DNA of 18,755 nucleotides, taken from assembly GCA_003153055.1 (NCBI GenBank), contig PMBV01000197.1:1-18755 (forward strand), given 5' to 3'. How positions within the stretch are numbered: the stretch's first letter is position 1; every line of letters begins with the position of its first letter. Shown one piece after another: positions 7,903-15,564 of the stretch. The notes below the pieces were generated by a model, which was not told the origin of the DNA, ran no database searches, and saw only the letters and a list, made by a program, of their open reading frames with translations. Both the position numbers and the translations under genes were made by a program. The DNA comes from Myxococcales bacterium (lineage in GTDB: Bacteria > Myxococcota > Myxococcia > Myxococcales > Myxococcaceae).

Positions 7903-9258
7903 GTGCTCCGCGGTCAGACGCCATCGAGGCAGCGGTATTTCTACCCGAAGGCTCACGGCGCCTTCTCAGGGCGGGGTCGCCTGCTCCCGTTGGGTTTGGC
8001 GCTCTTCTCGTTCGCCTGCGACGGGCTGGCGTTCCCGTACGACGACGGGGGGGTAGGCAGTGGTGGTGGGTGGGCCAATGGAGGTGGCGGTGGGTCGAAC
8101 AGCGGAGGTGGCGGTGCGTCGAGTACCGGAGGCGGCGGCGGGTCCAGCACCGGAGGCGGCGGCGGGTCCAGGACCGGAGGTGGCGGCGGGTCCAGCACCG
8201 GAGGCGGTGGTGGGTCCAGCGCCGGAGGTGGCGGCGGGTCCAGCACTGGAGGCGGCGGCGGGTCCAGCAGCGGAGGCGGTGGTGGATCGAGCAGCGGAGG
8301 CGGTGGTGGCTCGGACACCGGCGGCGGGAGCGCATGTCCCTTGCCCTCAACGCTCAAGTGGACCTCGACGGGGCCGCTGGCGAACCCGAAGTCGCCCGCG
8401 GGCCACAACTTCGTGTCCCTCAAGGACTTCACCAACGTCGTCTGGAACAACCAGCACGTCGTGTATGCGACCGTCTGGGACACGGCGTCCGGTGGGTGGA
8501 ACATGGTCAACTTCAACTTCACCGACTGGAGCAACGCAGACGCGGCCCCCCAGTATTACATGGGTGATTCCCCGACGAAGGGGGGCGTCGCGCCCACCCT
8601 CATCTACTTCACGCCGAAGAAGGTCTGGGTGCTGGCGTACCAGTGGGGCTTCACCTATGCGACCTCGACCGACCCAACGCAGCCCTCGAAGTGGTCGTCT
8701 GGGCGCTCGCTGCTCACCAATGGCCCCGGGAGTGCCATCGACCAAACGGTCATCTGCGACAGCACGAGTTGCTATCTGTTCTTCGCGGGTGACAACGGCA
8801 ACATCTACCGCTCCAAGATGGACATCGGCAGCTTCCCAGGCACGTTCAATGGCTACACGACGGTCATGACAGACACGCAAGCGAACCTGTTCGAGGCCGT
8901 GCAAGTCTATACCGTCAAGGGGGCACCGGCCACGTACCTGATGATTGTCGAGGCGATGGGCTCCGGAGGCCGGTACTTCCGCTCCTTCACCGCGCCCAGT
9001 CTCGATGGCCCGTGGACGAAACATGCGACGACCGAGAGCAAGCCCTTCGCCGGCAAGGCCAACGTGACCTTCTCAGATGGAAACGCCTGGACCAACGACA
9101 TCAGCCACGGCGACCTGGTTCGAGAGGATCCATCGGAAACACAGACCATCGACCCGTGCCACTTGCAGTTTCTCTATCAAGGCTACGACAAGTCCAAACC
9201 GGCCGATTACGGGAACTTGCCCTATCGGCCGGGCCTGCTCACGTTCGCCCCGTACTAG
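7903..9258 (+). CDS. Surface GH62 alpha-L-arabinofuranosidase with Gly/Ser linker
   Basis: This 451-residue enzyme should release L-arabinose side chains from arabinoxylan or arabinan by an inverting mechanism. The catalytic domain (145-451) reads like Streptomyces GH62: [30 protein letters not shown] with Asp175, [26 protein letters not shown] with Asp280, NLFEAVQVY with Glu331, and [13 protein letters not shown]. Asp175, Glu331 and Asp280 match the family's base, acid and pKa-modulating residues. C145 and C419 could form the expected disulfide. The N-terminus has a hydrophobic stretch ending at Cys39 (LALFSFAC), a non-canonical lipobox, then a Gly/Ser linker (about 53-143). GTG 7903, 46 nt after the kinase stop, is the best start; GTG 7867 is also possible. 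Same-strand spacing suggests readthrough from the kinase. GH62 is mostly fungal and actinobacterial, so acquisition by transfer is plausible. Confidence 0.9.
   Translation: MLRGQTPSRQRYFYPKAHGAFSGRGRLLPLGLALFSFACDGLAFPYDDGGVGSGGGWANGGGGGSNSGGGGASSTGGGGGSSTGGGGGSRTGGGGGSSTGGGGGSSAGGGGGSSTGGGGGSSSGGGGGSSSGGGGGSDTGGGSACPLPSTLKWTSTGPLANPKSPAGHNFVSLKDFTNVVWNNQHVVYATVWDTASGGWNMVNFNFTDWSNADAAPQYYMGDSPTKGGVAPTLIYFTPKKVWVLAYQWGFTYATSTDPTQPSKWSSGRSLLTNGPGSAIDQTVICDSTSCYLFFAGDNGNIYRSKMDIGSFPGTFNGYTTVMTDTQANLFEAVQVYTVKGAPATYLMIVEAMGSGGRYFRSFTAPSLDGPWTKHATTESKPFAGKANVTFSDGNAWTNDISHGDLVREDPSETQTIDPCHLQFLYQGYDKSKPADYGNLPYRPGLLTFAPY
8080..8319 (+). repeat. 24-bp coding minisatellite, ten units
   Basis: Ten tandem units starting GGAGG, each 24 nt and close to GGAGGCGGCGGCGGGTCCAG plus CACC, encode eight-residue repeats of the form GGGGGSST within the GH62 linker. 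Differences are mostly silent third-position changes (GGC/GGT) or Ser/Thr/Ala/Asn swaps. The outer units (first two, last two) are the most diverged, as expected when a central block expands by slippage or unequal exchange. Confidence 0.9.
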
Positions 9259-9267
9259 GTGACTGGT

Positions 9268-9645
9268 CTATTCTTCCTTCGGAAAGCAATCGGTGATGCG
9301 GTCGAGATCCTCGGTCCGAACCTCCACGTAGCGCATCCCCACATCGAAGCGAGCCGGGCTGCCCTCGGGCAGCTCCTCGACCCAGACGACTTGGGCGACG
9401 ACGATGACGGAGGGTCCCTTCGGCAGGAACAACTCGAGCTCGTGGCGCTCGCCGACGCGCTGCGGCTCGTCAGAATAGGCACGCAACCCACCCCGGCTCA
9501 CGTCGGTCACGGGCCGCGCGAGCATCTGCCCGAGAAGGCCCACGGGGCGCATGGCGATGGGTGCCTGAACTCGGCGGTAGGCGCGTCGATCGGCGGCTGC
9601 GACGGGAGCGCTTCGACGCTCGCTGGTATGACGGAAGAGTCTCAT
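9268..9645 (-). CDS. PilZ domain protein (c-di-GMP receptor)
   Basis: This 125-residue single-domain PilZ protein probably binds cyclic di-GMP. The two-part binding signature is intact: an RxxxR at Arg20/Arg24 or Arg21/Arg25 (DRRAYRRVQAP, 19-29), and DVSRGG (48-53), which fits (D/N)xSxxG. The remaining barrel strands run through LELFLPKG (70-77), VIVVAQVVWVEE (80-91) and FDVGMRYVEV (100-109). It has no other domain, so it must act by docking to a partner. In myxobacteria such proteins affect motility and exopolysaccharide, but the target here is unknown. The ATG at 9645 follows a GGGGAA-type ribosome site. The gene is convergent with GH62 (9 nt between stops) and divergent from thymidylate kinase. 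The N-terminal 19 residues are basic and probably flexible. Confidence 0.88.
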   Translation of the reverse strand: MRLFRHTSERRSAPVAAADRRAYRRVQAPIAMRPVGLLGQMLARPVTDVSRGGLRAYSDEPQRVGERHELELFLPKGPSVIVVAQVVWVEELPEGSPARFDVGMRYVEVRTEDLDRITDCFPKEE

Positions 9646-9790
9646 GGGAGGCGTTCCCCTATTGGATAAGGCTAACAAGCTGATTCGCTCCGCTGGTACG
9701 GGGCAGCATCGACCCTGTAGGCAGGTGCCCTCGGTGAACGCCGATGGGAGCGCCGTTGCGGCAGGCCGGGGCCTCTTGTAGAGGTCCGGT

Positions 9791-10510
9791 GTGTCCTCGC
9801 TCCCTGGTGGATTGCTGGTGGCCCTCGAAGGTATCGACGGCTCAGGAAAGACGACCCAGGCCGAGCTCCTCGAGCGCTGGGCCACCGCCTTGGGCGTGGA
9901 GGTCGTCCGTACCAAGGAGCCCACCGCTGGGCCCTGGGGCATGAAGGTCCGCAACTCCAAGGTGACCGGGCGGCTCAGCGAGGTGGAAGAGCTCGACTGC
10001 TTCATCAATGACCGCAAGGAGCATGTCGCGGGCCTCATCGCGCCGGCACTGGCGCGTGGGGCGGTGGTCATCGTGGACCGGTATTACTACTCCACCGTCG
10101 CCTACCAGGGCGCCCGAGGCATGGACCCAGCCGAGCTCCTTTCGCGAAACCGGGCCTTTGCCCCGGTTCCCAACCTCGTCGTGCTCCTCGACATCGAGCC
10201 CAAAGCCGGCCTCGAGCGCATTCATCGGCGCGGGCTGGGGCAAGACACCTTCGAGTCCTTGGACGCCCTCACCAAGTCGAGGGCCATCTTCGCCAGCCTG
10301 AAGGAGCCGCACGTGGTGCGCTTCGACGGAGCGGCGCCGGTCGAGCGAGTCCACGAGGCCATCGTCGCCGAGCTCCTCCGCCGGGAGCCGTTGTCGAGCT
10401 GGGCGCGGGCGCGGCTGGGGGCTCGAGGGGTCGAGGCGCTGGGCGACCCATCGATGAGCCCGATGGAAAAGGCGGAGCGTCTGCGAGGGGCGCGGGCGCA
10501 GCAGACTTGA
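9791..10510 (+). CDS. tmk: Thymidylate (dTMP) kinase
   Basis: This cytosolic 239-residue P-loop kinase phosphorylates dTMP to dTDP for DNA synthesis. It has the Walker A loop GIDGSGKTTQ (14-23), the EPTAGPWG segment (43-50), the DRYYYSTVAYQGARG signature (96-110), the VLLDIEP core strand (131-137), and the LID-like stretch RIHRRGLGQDTFES (143-156) with conserved Asp152 and Glu155. The GTG at 9791 is preceded by GAGG 6 nt upstream and places Walker A at the usual distance. The protein is about 30 residues longer than typical; the extra C-terminal tail (about 200-239) is Arg/Ala-rich. It is divergent from the PilZ gene across 145 bp and convergent with a lipoprotein gene. A few related P-loop nucleotide kinases look similar, but the DRY/AYQG motif supports Tmk. 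Confidence 0.88.
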   Translation: MSSLPGGLLVALEGIDGSGKTTQAELLERWATALGVEVVRTKEPTAGPWGMKVRNSKVTGRLSEVEELDCFINDRKEHVAGLIAPALARGAVVIVDRYYYSTVAYQGARGMDPAELLSRNRAFAPVPNLVVLLDIEPKAGLERIHRRGLGQDTFESLDALTKSRAIFASLKEPHVVRFDGAAPVERVHEAIVAELLRREPLSSWARARLGARGVEALGDPSMSPMEKAERLRGARAQQT

Positions 10511-10658
10511 GTTGACTCAGTCGCTGTCCCGTCGTGGCGGCACCGTCCGAACGGCGCGTCGATGCAGCATCTGAGCGGTCAGTTCTTGCTCGCTGGGCTT
10601 ACCGTGCGGTAGGGGGCTGCGCCGCTGTGGCCTCGGGCTGGGGCGGGTCGCTTTGTGG

Positions 10659-10680
10659 GCGGAAGGAGCTCGCCTTTCGC
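10659..10680. terminator. Possible bidirectional terminator hairpin
   Basis: GCGGAAGG and CCTTTCGC can pair (8 bp, one G-U) around the loop AGCTCG. It lies between the convergent stops at 10510 and 10685. There is no T-tract on either side, so factor-independent termination is doubtful. Confidence 0.3.
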
Positions 10681-10684
10681 CGGC

Positions 10685-12115
10685 TCAGGGGCAGTGGCTG
10701 ACCATGCCCCCGTCGCCGAAGAAGAAGATCCAGCGCGTCCCCTGTGGCGTCACCGCCGCCCGGGTTCCCTCCAGCGCCCCGTCCTCGAAGGTGTCGATGC
10801 TTGGAGCCCCTCCGTCCTCGAAGCGGGCCGCGTAGGTCCTGATGGTCGAGCCGTCCGAGGCGCTCCAGGTCGCCAGACCTACCCCAGCCAGGTTCATCGC
10901 CAGCGTTCCGCGCCCCACGCCGGTGTGGCCGGTGAAAAGCGTGTCCGCCGGGAGCCAGGTGGTCCCATCGAACCGGCTCAAATGGACATCTGGTGCGTTG
11001 ATCGGCCCATACCAGAGCATCGCGCCCTGGCCCCGGCCGTCGAGCGCCATCGACGAGGGCCTCGGGTTGTACCCCGACATTGGGTTGAGGTCCGTTGGTG
11101 GTGACCACCCGCCGTCGACTCTTGCGCTGACGCCGGGCGCCTCGATTCCGAGGTTTCCGGTCCAGCTCGCCAGGGCCCGACCCTCCGCGTCGACGACCCC
11201 GTTGACCCAGTGCACCTGACCGCACCCCAAGCTGATGGTCTCCGCTTCCCATCCACCATCCACCAGGCGGGCGGCGGCGGTTTCTGCCCCAGCGGCCCAG
11301 AAGGCCATGGTGTTGGAACCACCGACCGAGAGCCAAGGCGGTGTCCAATAGCGGCCGTTCAGCACCCTGAGAGGCGCGTCCCACCCTGAGGTGGTGAGTC
11401 GCCGCGAGATGAGGCTCATGGATCCGGCCTCAATGGAATACTCGACCCACAGAACCAAGACATCGCCTTGGTCGACCAGCCCAACCCGGGGCCCACCTGC
11501 CGGCGGTTCGCCGAATCCGCCGCCGCTGGCGACCCACTGCGGTTGGAGGTTCACACGCTCGGCTGGCTGCCAGCCCGCGTCGGGGAGGAACCGAGCGAGA
11601 AACACCTCCTGCATGTCCCCCCAGAGGCCCGCGTCGCTCGTGTATCTCCGACCCCAGACAGCCGCAGCCTGCCCCGAGGAGGCCACCAGCGCGATGTCGC
11701 TCCAATCCTTGTCATCCGCCAGGGGGAACGTCACGAGCCGCCGGGGCGAAGCCCAGCCACCGTCTTCGAGTGTGGCACTGGCGAAGGCGTTCGGGAGCCC
11801 ACTCCGGAGCGGATCGCTCTCGATCCAGGCGGCGTACGCGCGCTCCCCATCGGCCGCCAACTCGAAGCTCGCGACCGGTGCGCCCGAGGTGATCGGCGTG
11901 GGCGCGGACCAACACCCACTGGCCTGCACGTCACCGCCGGCGTCGCCCGCGTCGTTCCCGGTGCCCGCGTCGACTCGGGTGCCCGCGTCGATTCCGCCGC
12001 GACCGCCGTCCTCTCTTGGGCCCCCGTCGGCCCCGCCATCGAGCCCCGCCGCTGGCCCGCAGCCAAGTTGGACCCAGCAGAAGACGACCCACCACCACCC
12101 GAGCACTCGATTCAT
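10685..12115 (-). CDS. Secreted lipoprotein of unknown function with repeated Trp/Gly-rich strands
   Basis: This 476-residue protein has a hydrophobic leader ending at Cys19 (WVQLGC). The -3 residue is Gln, so the lipobox is atypical, but the following Gly/Asp-rich linker (about 24-66) is usual for myxobacterial lipoproteins. The rest is made of recurrent segments of the type DGGW..P..L followed by A.W or A.WG, for example GQAAAVWGRR, GDVLVLWVEY, GRALASWTG, GQGAMLWYG and GVGLATWSASDG. This looks like a six- or seven-bladed beta-propeller (sialidase/BNR or WD-like fold); that is inference. No catalytic motif is recognised. Cys68 and Cys475 could join the ends of the fold. The ATG at 12115 has a GGAG site about 10 nt upstream. 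It lies downstream of DinG but with a 199-bp gap, so it probably has its own promoter. Confidence 0.8.
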   Translation of the reverse strand: MNRVLGWWWVVFCWVQLGCGPAAGLDGGADGGPREDGGRGGIDAGTRVDAGTGNDAGDAGGDVQASGCWSAPTPITSGAPVASFELAADGERAYAAWIESDPLRSGLPNAFASATLEDGGWASPRRLVTFPLADDKDWSDIALVASSGQAAAVWGRRYTSDAGLWGDMQEVFLARFLPDAGWQPAERVNLQPQWVASGGGFGEPPAGGPRVGLVDQGDVLVLWVEYSIEAGSMSLISRRLTTSGWDAPLRVLNGRYWTPPWLSVGGSNTMAFWAAGAETAAARLVDGGWEAETISLGCGQVHWVNGVVDAEGRALASWTGNLGIEAPGVSARVDGGWSPPTDLNPMSGYNPRPSSMALDGRGQGAMLWYGPINAPDVHLSRFDGTTWLPADTLFTGHTGVGRGTLAMNLAGVGLATWSASDGSTIRTYAARFEDGGAPSIDTFEDGALEGTRAAVTPQGTRWIFFFGDGGMVSHCP

Positions 12116-12265
12116 AAGGCAGCCACTCCTAGCCGAACTCCATCAAGGAGAGGGAAAAGAAGACGGAGTACCGAAGCAGGCAGCCGGAGCCGGCCAGGGA
12201 AGGAGCAGCGATGGGGTGGTCGCGAACCTGGACTCCGGTGCCAAGACTGAGAAGAGCGAGTCATG

Positions 12266-12285
12266 GCACGTTACCTCTCACGTGC
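12266..12285. terminator. Small inverted repeat downstream of the helicase gene
   Basis: GCACGT and ACGTGC pair around an 8-nt loop, 30-50 nt beyond the DinG stop on the minus strand and about 150 nt upstream of the lipoprotein start. It could end the helicase transcript or act as an operator for the lipoprotein gene. No T-tract follows directly. Confidence 0.3.
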
Positions 12286-12314
12286 GACCTTGCGGGACAA
12301 CCTGCGGAGGTGAG

Positions 12315-14315
12315 TCACGCGCCGTTCCGCTCCATCGCCGCCCACCACGACTTCACCTCTTCGAGACGGGTCAACCGCCGCGCCGGAGGGAGCGCATCCA
12401 AGAAGACCCGCCCGTACCGTCGCGTCAGCACCCGCACGTCTCCCAGTGCCACCACGCCCTGGTCCGTCGCGGTCCGAATGAGGCGGCCGAAGCCCTGCCG
12501 GAGCGCCAGGGCCGCCTGCGGGAGCTGCAGCTCATCGAAGGGGTTGCCACCGGCCGCGCGCACCGCCTCCATGCGGGCGGCCTGGAGCGGCTCATTGGGC
12601 GGCGCGAAGGGCAGTCGATCGATGATGACCATCGACAACGCCGAGCCCGGCACGTCGACGCCCTCCCAGAAGGACTGCGACGCGAACAGCGCCGAGGGCT
12701 CGGCCATGAAGGCCTCGAGCAAGGCTCGTCTCGGCGCCGTGCCCTGCTTCCACACCGGGACCTTCAGGTGCGGCGCCACCAGCGCGTGCACTTCCTCGAG
12801 GTGCCTCAGGCTGGTGAAGAGCACGAAGGCCCGCCCGCCCGACAGGCGCAACAGTTGGTACACCTCGCGGGCGAAGCGCAGCGTCCACTCCGGGTGCGAG
12901 GGCTCAGGGAGGTGCGCAGGTACGTAGAGGGCCGCCTGAGTGGCGAAGTCGAAGGGCGAGGCGACGTCGAGGCTCTTCCACTGCCGCTCCTCGAGGCCGA
13001 AGCGCTTGACGACGTAGTTGAAGCCTTGCGTCGCGGCGCTGGGCTTGAGCGTGGCCGAAGTGAAGACCACCGCGTCCACCGAGTCATACAGGTGGGTCGA
13101 GAGCGAGAGCCCCACGTCGATGGGCGCGCTCCGCAGTGTGACGCTGTGACGGTGGCCTTCTCCGCCCCGGGCCCGTACCTGAGCCCAGTACACCCGCGCA
13201 GGGTCGTCGGCTCTCAGGCAGCCGTCGAGGGCCACCGCCGAGTCGAGGGCCCGTCGCTTGAGCCCTCCCAACCCTGGGTCCGCCTCGGGACAGAGCGCTG
13301 CCAGGGCCCCCAGCGACTCCAGCAGCGCCGCGCCTTGGGGCCGCAGCTCGCCCAGCGAGTCGGGGGTCAGCCGCGTGTCAGTCTGGCTCGGGTCGCCGGC
13401 GCCCAGCGTCGTCTGCACCGCCTCGAAGAAGGTGTCGGCGCGAGACCGCAGCGCCAGGGCGATGGCCGTCAGCGTGGCGGCGCGAGGATCCAGCGGCGAC
13501 ACGGCCTTCAGCACGTCTTGGGCGAGGCCGAACAGGCGCCCGCTCGAAGCCGACAGCCCGAAGGAGTCGGTGGCGACGTCCTCCAGCGCGTGGGCCTCGT
13601 CGAAGATGACGGCGTCGTAGGGCGGGAGCACCCCCAATTCGAGCTCCGCGTCGCGTGACTTGAGGGCCAGGTCGGCGAAGAAGAGGGCGTGGTTGACGAT
13701 GATGAGCTGACACTCGGCCGCCGTCCGTCGCGCGCGGGTGACGAAGCACTCTTCGTAGAGCGGGCACTTTCCGCCCAGGCAGGCATCAGCGCTCGTCGAG
13801 ACGGCCCCCCAGGTCGCCCAGTCATCGGGGATTTGGGTCTCGGCCCGGTCTCCCGAGTCCGTCGTCAGGGCCCACTGTCGAAAGCGCTCCCAGTGCCTCG
13901 CGTCGTCGGGCGTGGCGAAGAGGGGTGAGCGCTCGAAGCCCTCGAAGCGCTGGGCGCACAGGTAGTTGCTGCGACCCTTGAGCACGGCCACCGACACCTC
14001 GAGGCCCACCTGGTCTCGCAACAGGGGCACGTCCTTGAAGAAGAGCTGTTCTTGCAGCGTGCGGGTCGCCGTGGAGACCACCACCCGTCGCCCAGAGAGG
14101 AGCGCCGGCACCAGGTACGCGAGCGTCTTTCCGGTGCCGGTGCCCGCCTCGGCGAGGAGGAACTGGCGGTGCTCGAGCGCCTCGGCCACCGCGTGGGCCA
14201 TGGCCAGCTGGGCGGGGCGGTGCTCGTAGCCCTTGAGGACTCCGGCCAAGGCGCCTCGAGGGCCGAGCACACTCTCGACGTCGACCTCATGACGCGGACC
14301 GCGGCGGCGCGTCAC
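12315..14315 (-). CDS. DinG/YoaA-family (XPD-like) ATP-dependent 5'-3' DNA helicase
   Basis: This 666-residue superfamily 2 helicase probably unwinds DNA or DNA-RNA structures during repair and replication. Walker A is AGTGTGKT (57-64), followed by STATRTLQEQ (81-90). Four cysteines, C120 (in SNYLC), C179, C184 and C190 (CLGGKCPLYEEC), match the Fe-S cluster ligands of the XPD/DinG family. Walker B is FDEAH (238-242). Later motifs are TSATL (419-423), FWEGVDVPG (549-557), IIDRLPF (564-570) and QGFGRLIR (607-614). There is no N-terminal exonuclease domain as in Firmicute DinG; the length suits the YoaA/DinG form. The GTG start sits 3 nt after the stop of the zinc-ribbon gene, which indicates co-transcription and coupling. 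YoaA and DinG cannot be separated by eye. Confidence 0.93.
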   Translation of the reverse strand: MTRRRGPRHEVDVESVLGPRGALAGVLKGYEHRPAQLAMAHAVAEALEHRQFLLAEAGTGTGKTLAYLVPALLSGRRVVVSTATRTLQEQLFFKDVPLLRDQVGLEVSVAVLKGRSNYLCAQRFEGFERSPLFATPDDARHWERFRQWALTTDSGDRAETQIPDDWATWGAVSTSADACLGGKCPLYEECFVTRARRTAAECQLIIVNHALFFADLALKSRDAELELGVLPPYDAVIFDEAHALEDVATDSFGLSASSGRLFGLAQDVLKAVSPLDPRAATLTAIALALRSRADTFFEAVQTTLGAGDPSQTDTRLTPDSLGELRPQGAALLESLGALAALCPEADPGLGGLKRRALDSAVALDGCLRADDPARVYWAQVRARGGEGHRHSVTLRSAPIDVGLSLSTHLYDSVDAVVFTSATLKPSAATQGFNYVVKRFGLEERQWKSLDVASPFDFATQAALYVPAHLPEPSHPEWTLRFAREVYQLLRLSGGRAFVLFTSLRHLEEVHALVAPHLKVPVWKQGTAPRRALLEAFMAEPSALFASQSFWEGVDVPGSALSMVIIDRLPFAPPNEPLQAARMEAVRAAGGNPFDELQLPQAALALRQGFGRLIRTATDQGVVALGDVRVLTRRYGRVFLDALPPARRLTRLEEVKSWWAAMERNGA

Positions 14316-14318
14316 CCT

Positions 14319-15047
14319 TCAGCTCGTCTTGAGGAGCAGGTGGCCGAGGAAGGCCAGCGCGCCACCGAGGAGCAGCACCACTCCGATGATGGCGAAGGTG
14401 CGCCCCCGCGGAGTCGACTCCTGGAGATTGGCGGGCTCGGCGTCCACCAGCCCCGCCGAGACGGCGACTTCAGCCATGCGGACGATTTCCGCGCGGCCCA
14501 GCTCGGCCCAGGGGTCGTCCGGGAACCAGGCCAGCCGCAATCGGTACAGCCGGCCCAGATGCGAGAGCGCTCCCCGATGGCTCGCCTCGCTGCGCAGGCG
14601 CTCGTGACGCGTCTGGCTCCCCCAGTCACCGAGCAGGTCTCTCCAGGCCTCGAGGAGCCAGCCCGGCGCCTCCACGGTGGCTGGGTTGAAGCGCTCGAAG
14701 ACGAGCCCACACTGGGGGCACGACGTCTGGGCCCCCCGCTTGGCGAGGCACTTGGGGCAGCACCCCTCGGGCACCGCCAGTGGATCGCTCACCCCCCGCG
14801 CCAGCTGAACCGCCTCAGTCGCAGCCGTGCGCAGCGTCAGCACGTTGCTCGCCAAGGGCGACGACACCAGCGACACCCGGCTCCCCCCCGGCATGGGGCC
14901 CGAGCCCAGCGCCGACGAGAGCGAGACCGCCCCTTCCACTCCGTGCTCCGCCGCGCACTTGGGGCAGCTCACCCAGAGCTTGTTCCCTTCCAGCCGGAAC
15001 CGCTCCAGGTCCACCATCCGTTCGCATGAGGGACACAGGTATTTCAC
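14319..15047 (-). CDS. Zinc-ribbon protein with C-terminal membrane anchor
   Basis: This 242-residue protein is of unknown function. An N-terminal zinc ribbon has CPSC (C5, C8) and CPKC (C28, C31) knuckles. A second cysteine-rich unit has C97-x2-C100 and C110-x2-C113. A helical stretch (about 128-205) follows, and then one hydrophobic helix at about 218-238 with only a few residues after it, so the protein looks tail-anchored with its zinc ribbons in the cytoplasm. The GTG at 15047 is chosen because it starts exactly at the ribbon (VKYLCPSCER); a GTG at 15086 would add 13 residues but sits too close to its GGAGG. It is coupled to the DinG gene (3-nt gap), a context consistent with, but not proof of, a role near nucleic acids or the membrane. 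Confidence 0.78.
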   Translation of the reverse strand: MKYLCPSCERMVDLERFRLEGNKLWVSCPKCAAEHGVEGAVSLSSALGSGPMPGGSRVSLVSSPLASNVLTLRTAATEAVQLARGVSDPLAVPEGCCPKCLAKRGAQTSCPQCGLVFERFNPATVEAPGWLLEAWRDLLGDWGSQTRHERLRSEASHRGALSHLGRLYRLRLAWFPDDPWAELGRAEIVRMAEVAVSAGLVDAEPANLQESTPRGRTFAIIGVVLLLGGALAFLGHLLLKTS

Positions 15048-15114
15048 GGAACACCGAAATATAGCGCGGTCCCGGTCCGGGCACACCCCCTCCGAGGTAT
15101 CGGAGCTCTTTCGG

Positions 15115-15420
15115 CTATTTCTTGCTCCGAGGGCCAGGGCTCCGGCGGGCGGCGTCGCGGGTCTCCACCACCTTCTTCAGCTCGTTGCGCAGCCGCGGGT
15201 CATTGGGGGCGAAGGTCACCGCCAGCCGGAAGTTGGTCTCCGCCGACGCGAAGTTGCCCTTCTCGAAGTCGGCCCGGGCGAGCTCAGCGAAGGCGGTGGC
15301 GCGGTCTTTGGTCGGCGCGTGCGGCCGAGGTGACTCCGCGATGGCGACCTCTGGCTTGCCCAGCTCGTTCAACTTCCACAGCCCACTCGAAGAACGGACG
15401 TACCTGTCACTGTCACTCAT
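15115..15420 (-). CDS. Small TPR-like protein
   Basis: This 101-residue protein has a disordered N-terminus with many charged and Pro residues, then a helical pair FAELARADFEKGNFASAETNFRLAVTFAPND (split across about 50-81) with the spacing of one TPR unit, and a basic tail ending in RSPGPRSKK. It has no signal peptide or membrane helix, so it is probably cytosolic and acts through protein contacts. The ATG at 15420 follows directly on a GGGGG-T-CCCCC palindrome in which the G run is the only possible ribosome site. An in-frame extension to 15480 exists but reads as low-complexity shadow. It lies 67 nt upstream of the zinc-ribbon gene and may be in one unit with it. Function unknown. Confidence 0.7.
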   Translation of the reverse strand: MSDSDRYVRSSSGLWKLNELGKPEVAIAESPRPHAPTKDRATAFAELARADFEKGNFASAETNFRLAVTFAPNDPRLRNELKKVVETRDAARRSPGPRSKK

Positions 15421-15564
15421 GGGGGACCCCCAACTGCACGAAGACGCCACCACGCGGCATCTCCATCTCGTACTCGCCACGCCCTCGAGAATCCAGGGGC
15501 CGTGCGTCGTTGCCGGCCACCGCTCTCTGTACGACTCCCACCGTGTACGCCGGGCCCGCCGATG

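Noticed and set aside
7953..8534. Minus-strand frame encoding a polyproline protein (PPPPPxLD repeats)
   Set aside because: It is the complement of the Gly/Ser minisatellite in GH62. The GH62 frame has a known catalytic domain, so the proline protein is a by-product.
9756..9784. Promoter TTGCGG-17-TAGAGG in front of thymidylate kinase
   Set aside because: The -10 match is weak, and the resulting start of transcription would fall on the GTG, conflicting with the GAGG ribosome site.
11391..13658. 755-codon plus-strand open frame
   Set aside because: It spans parts of two unrelated minus-strand genes (lipoprotein and DinG) and their gap. The composition is Arg/Gln/His/Pro-rich shadow.
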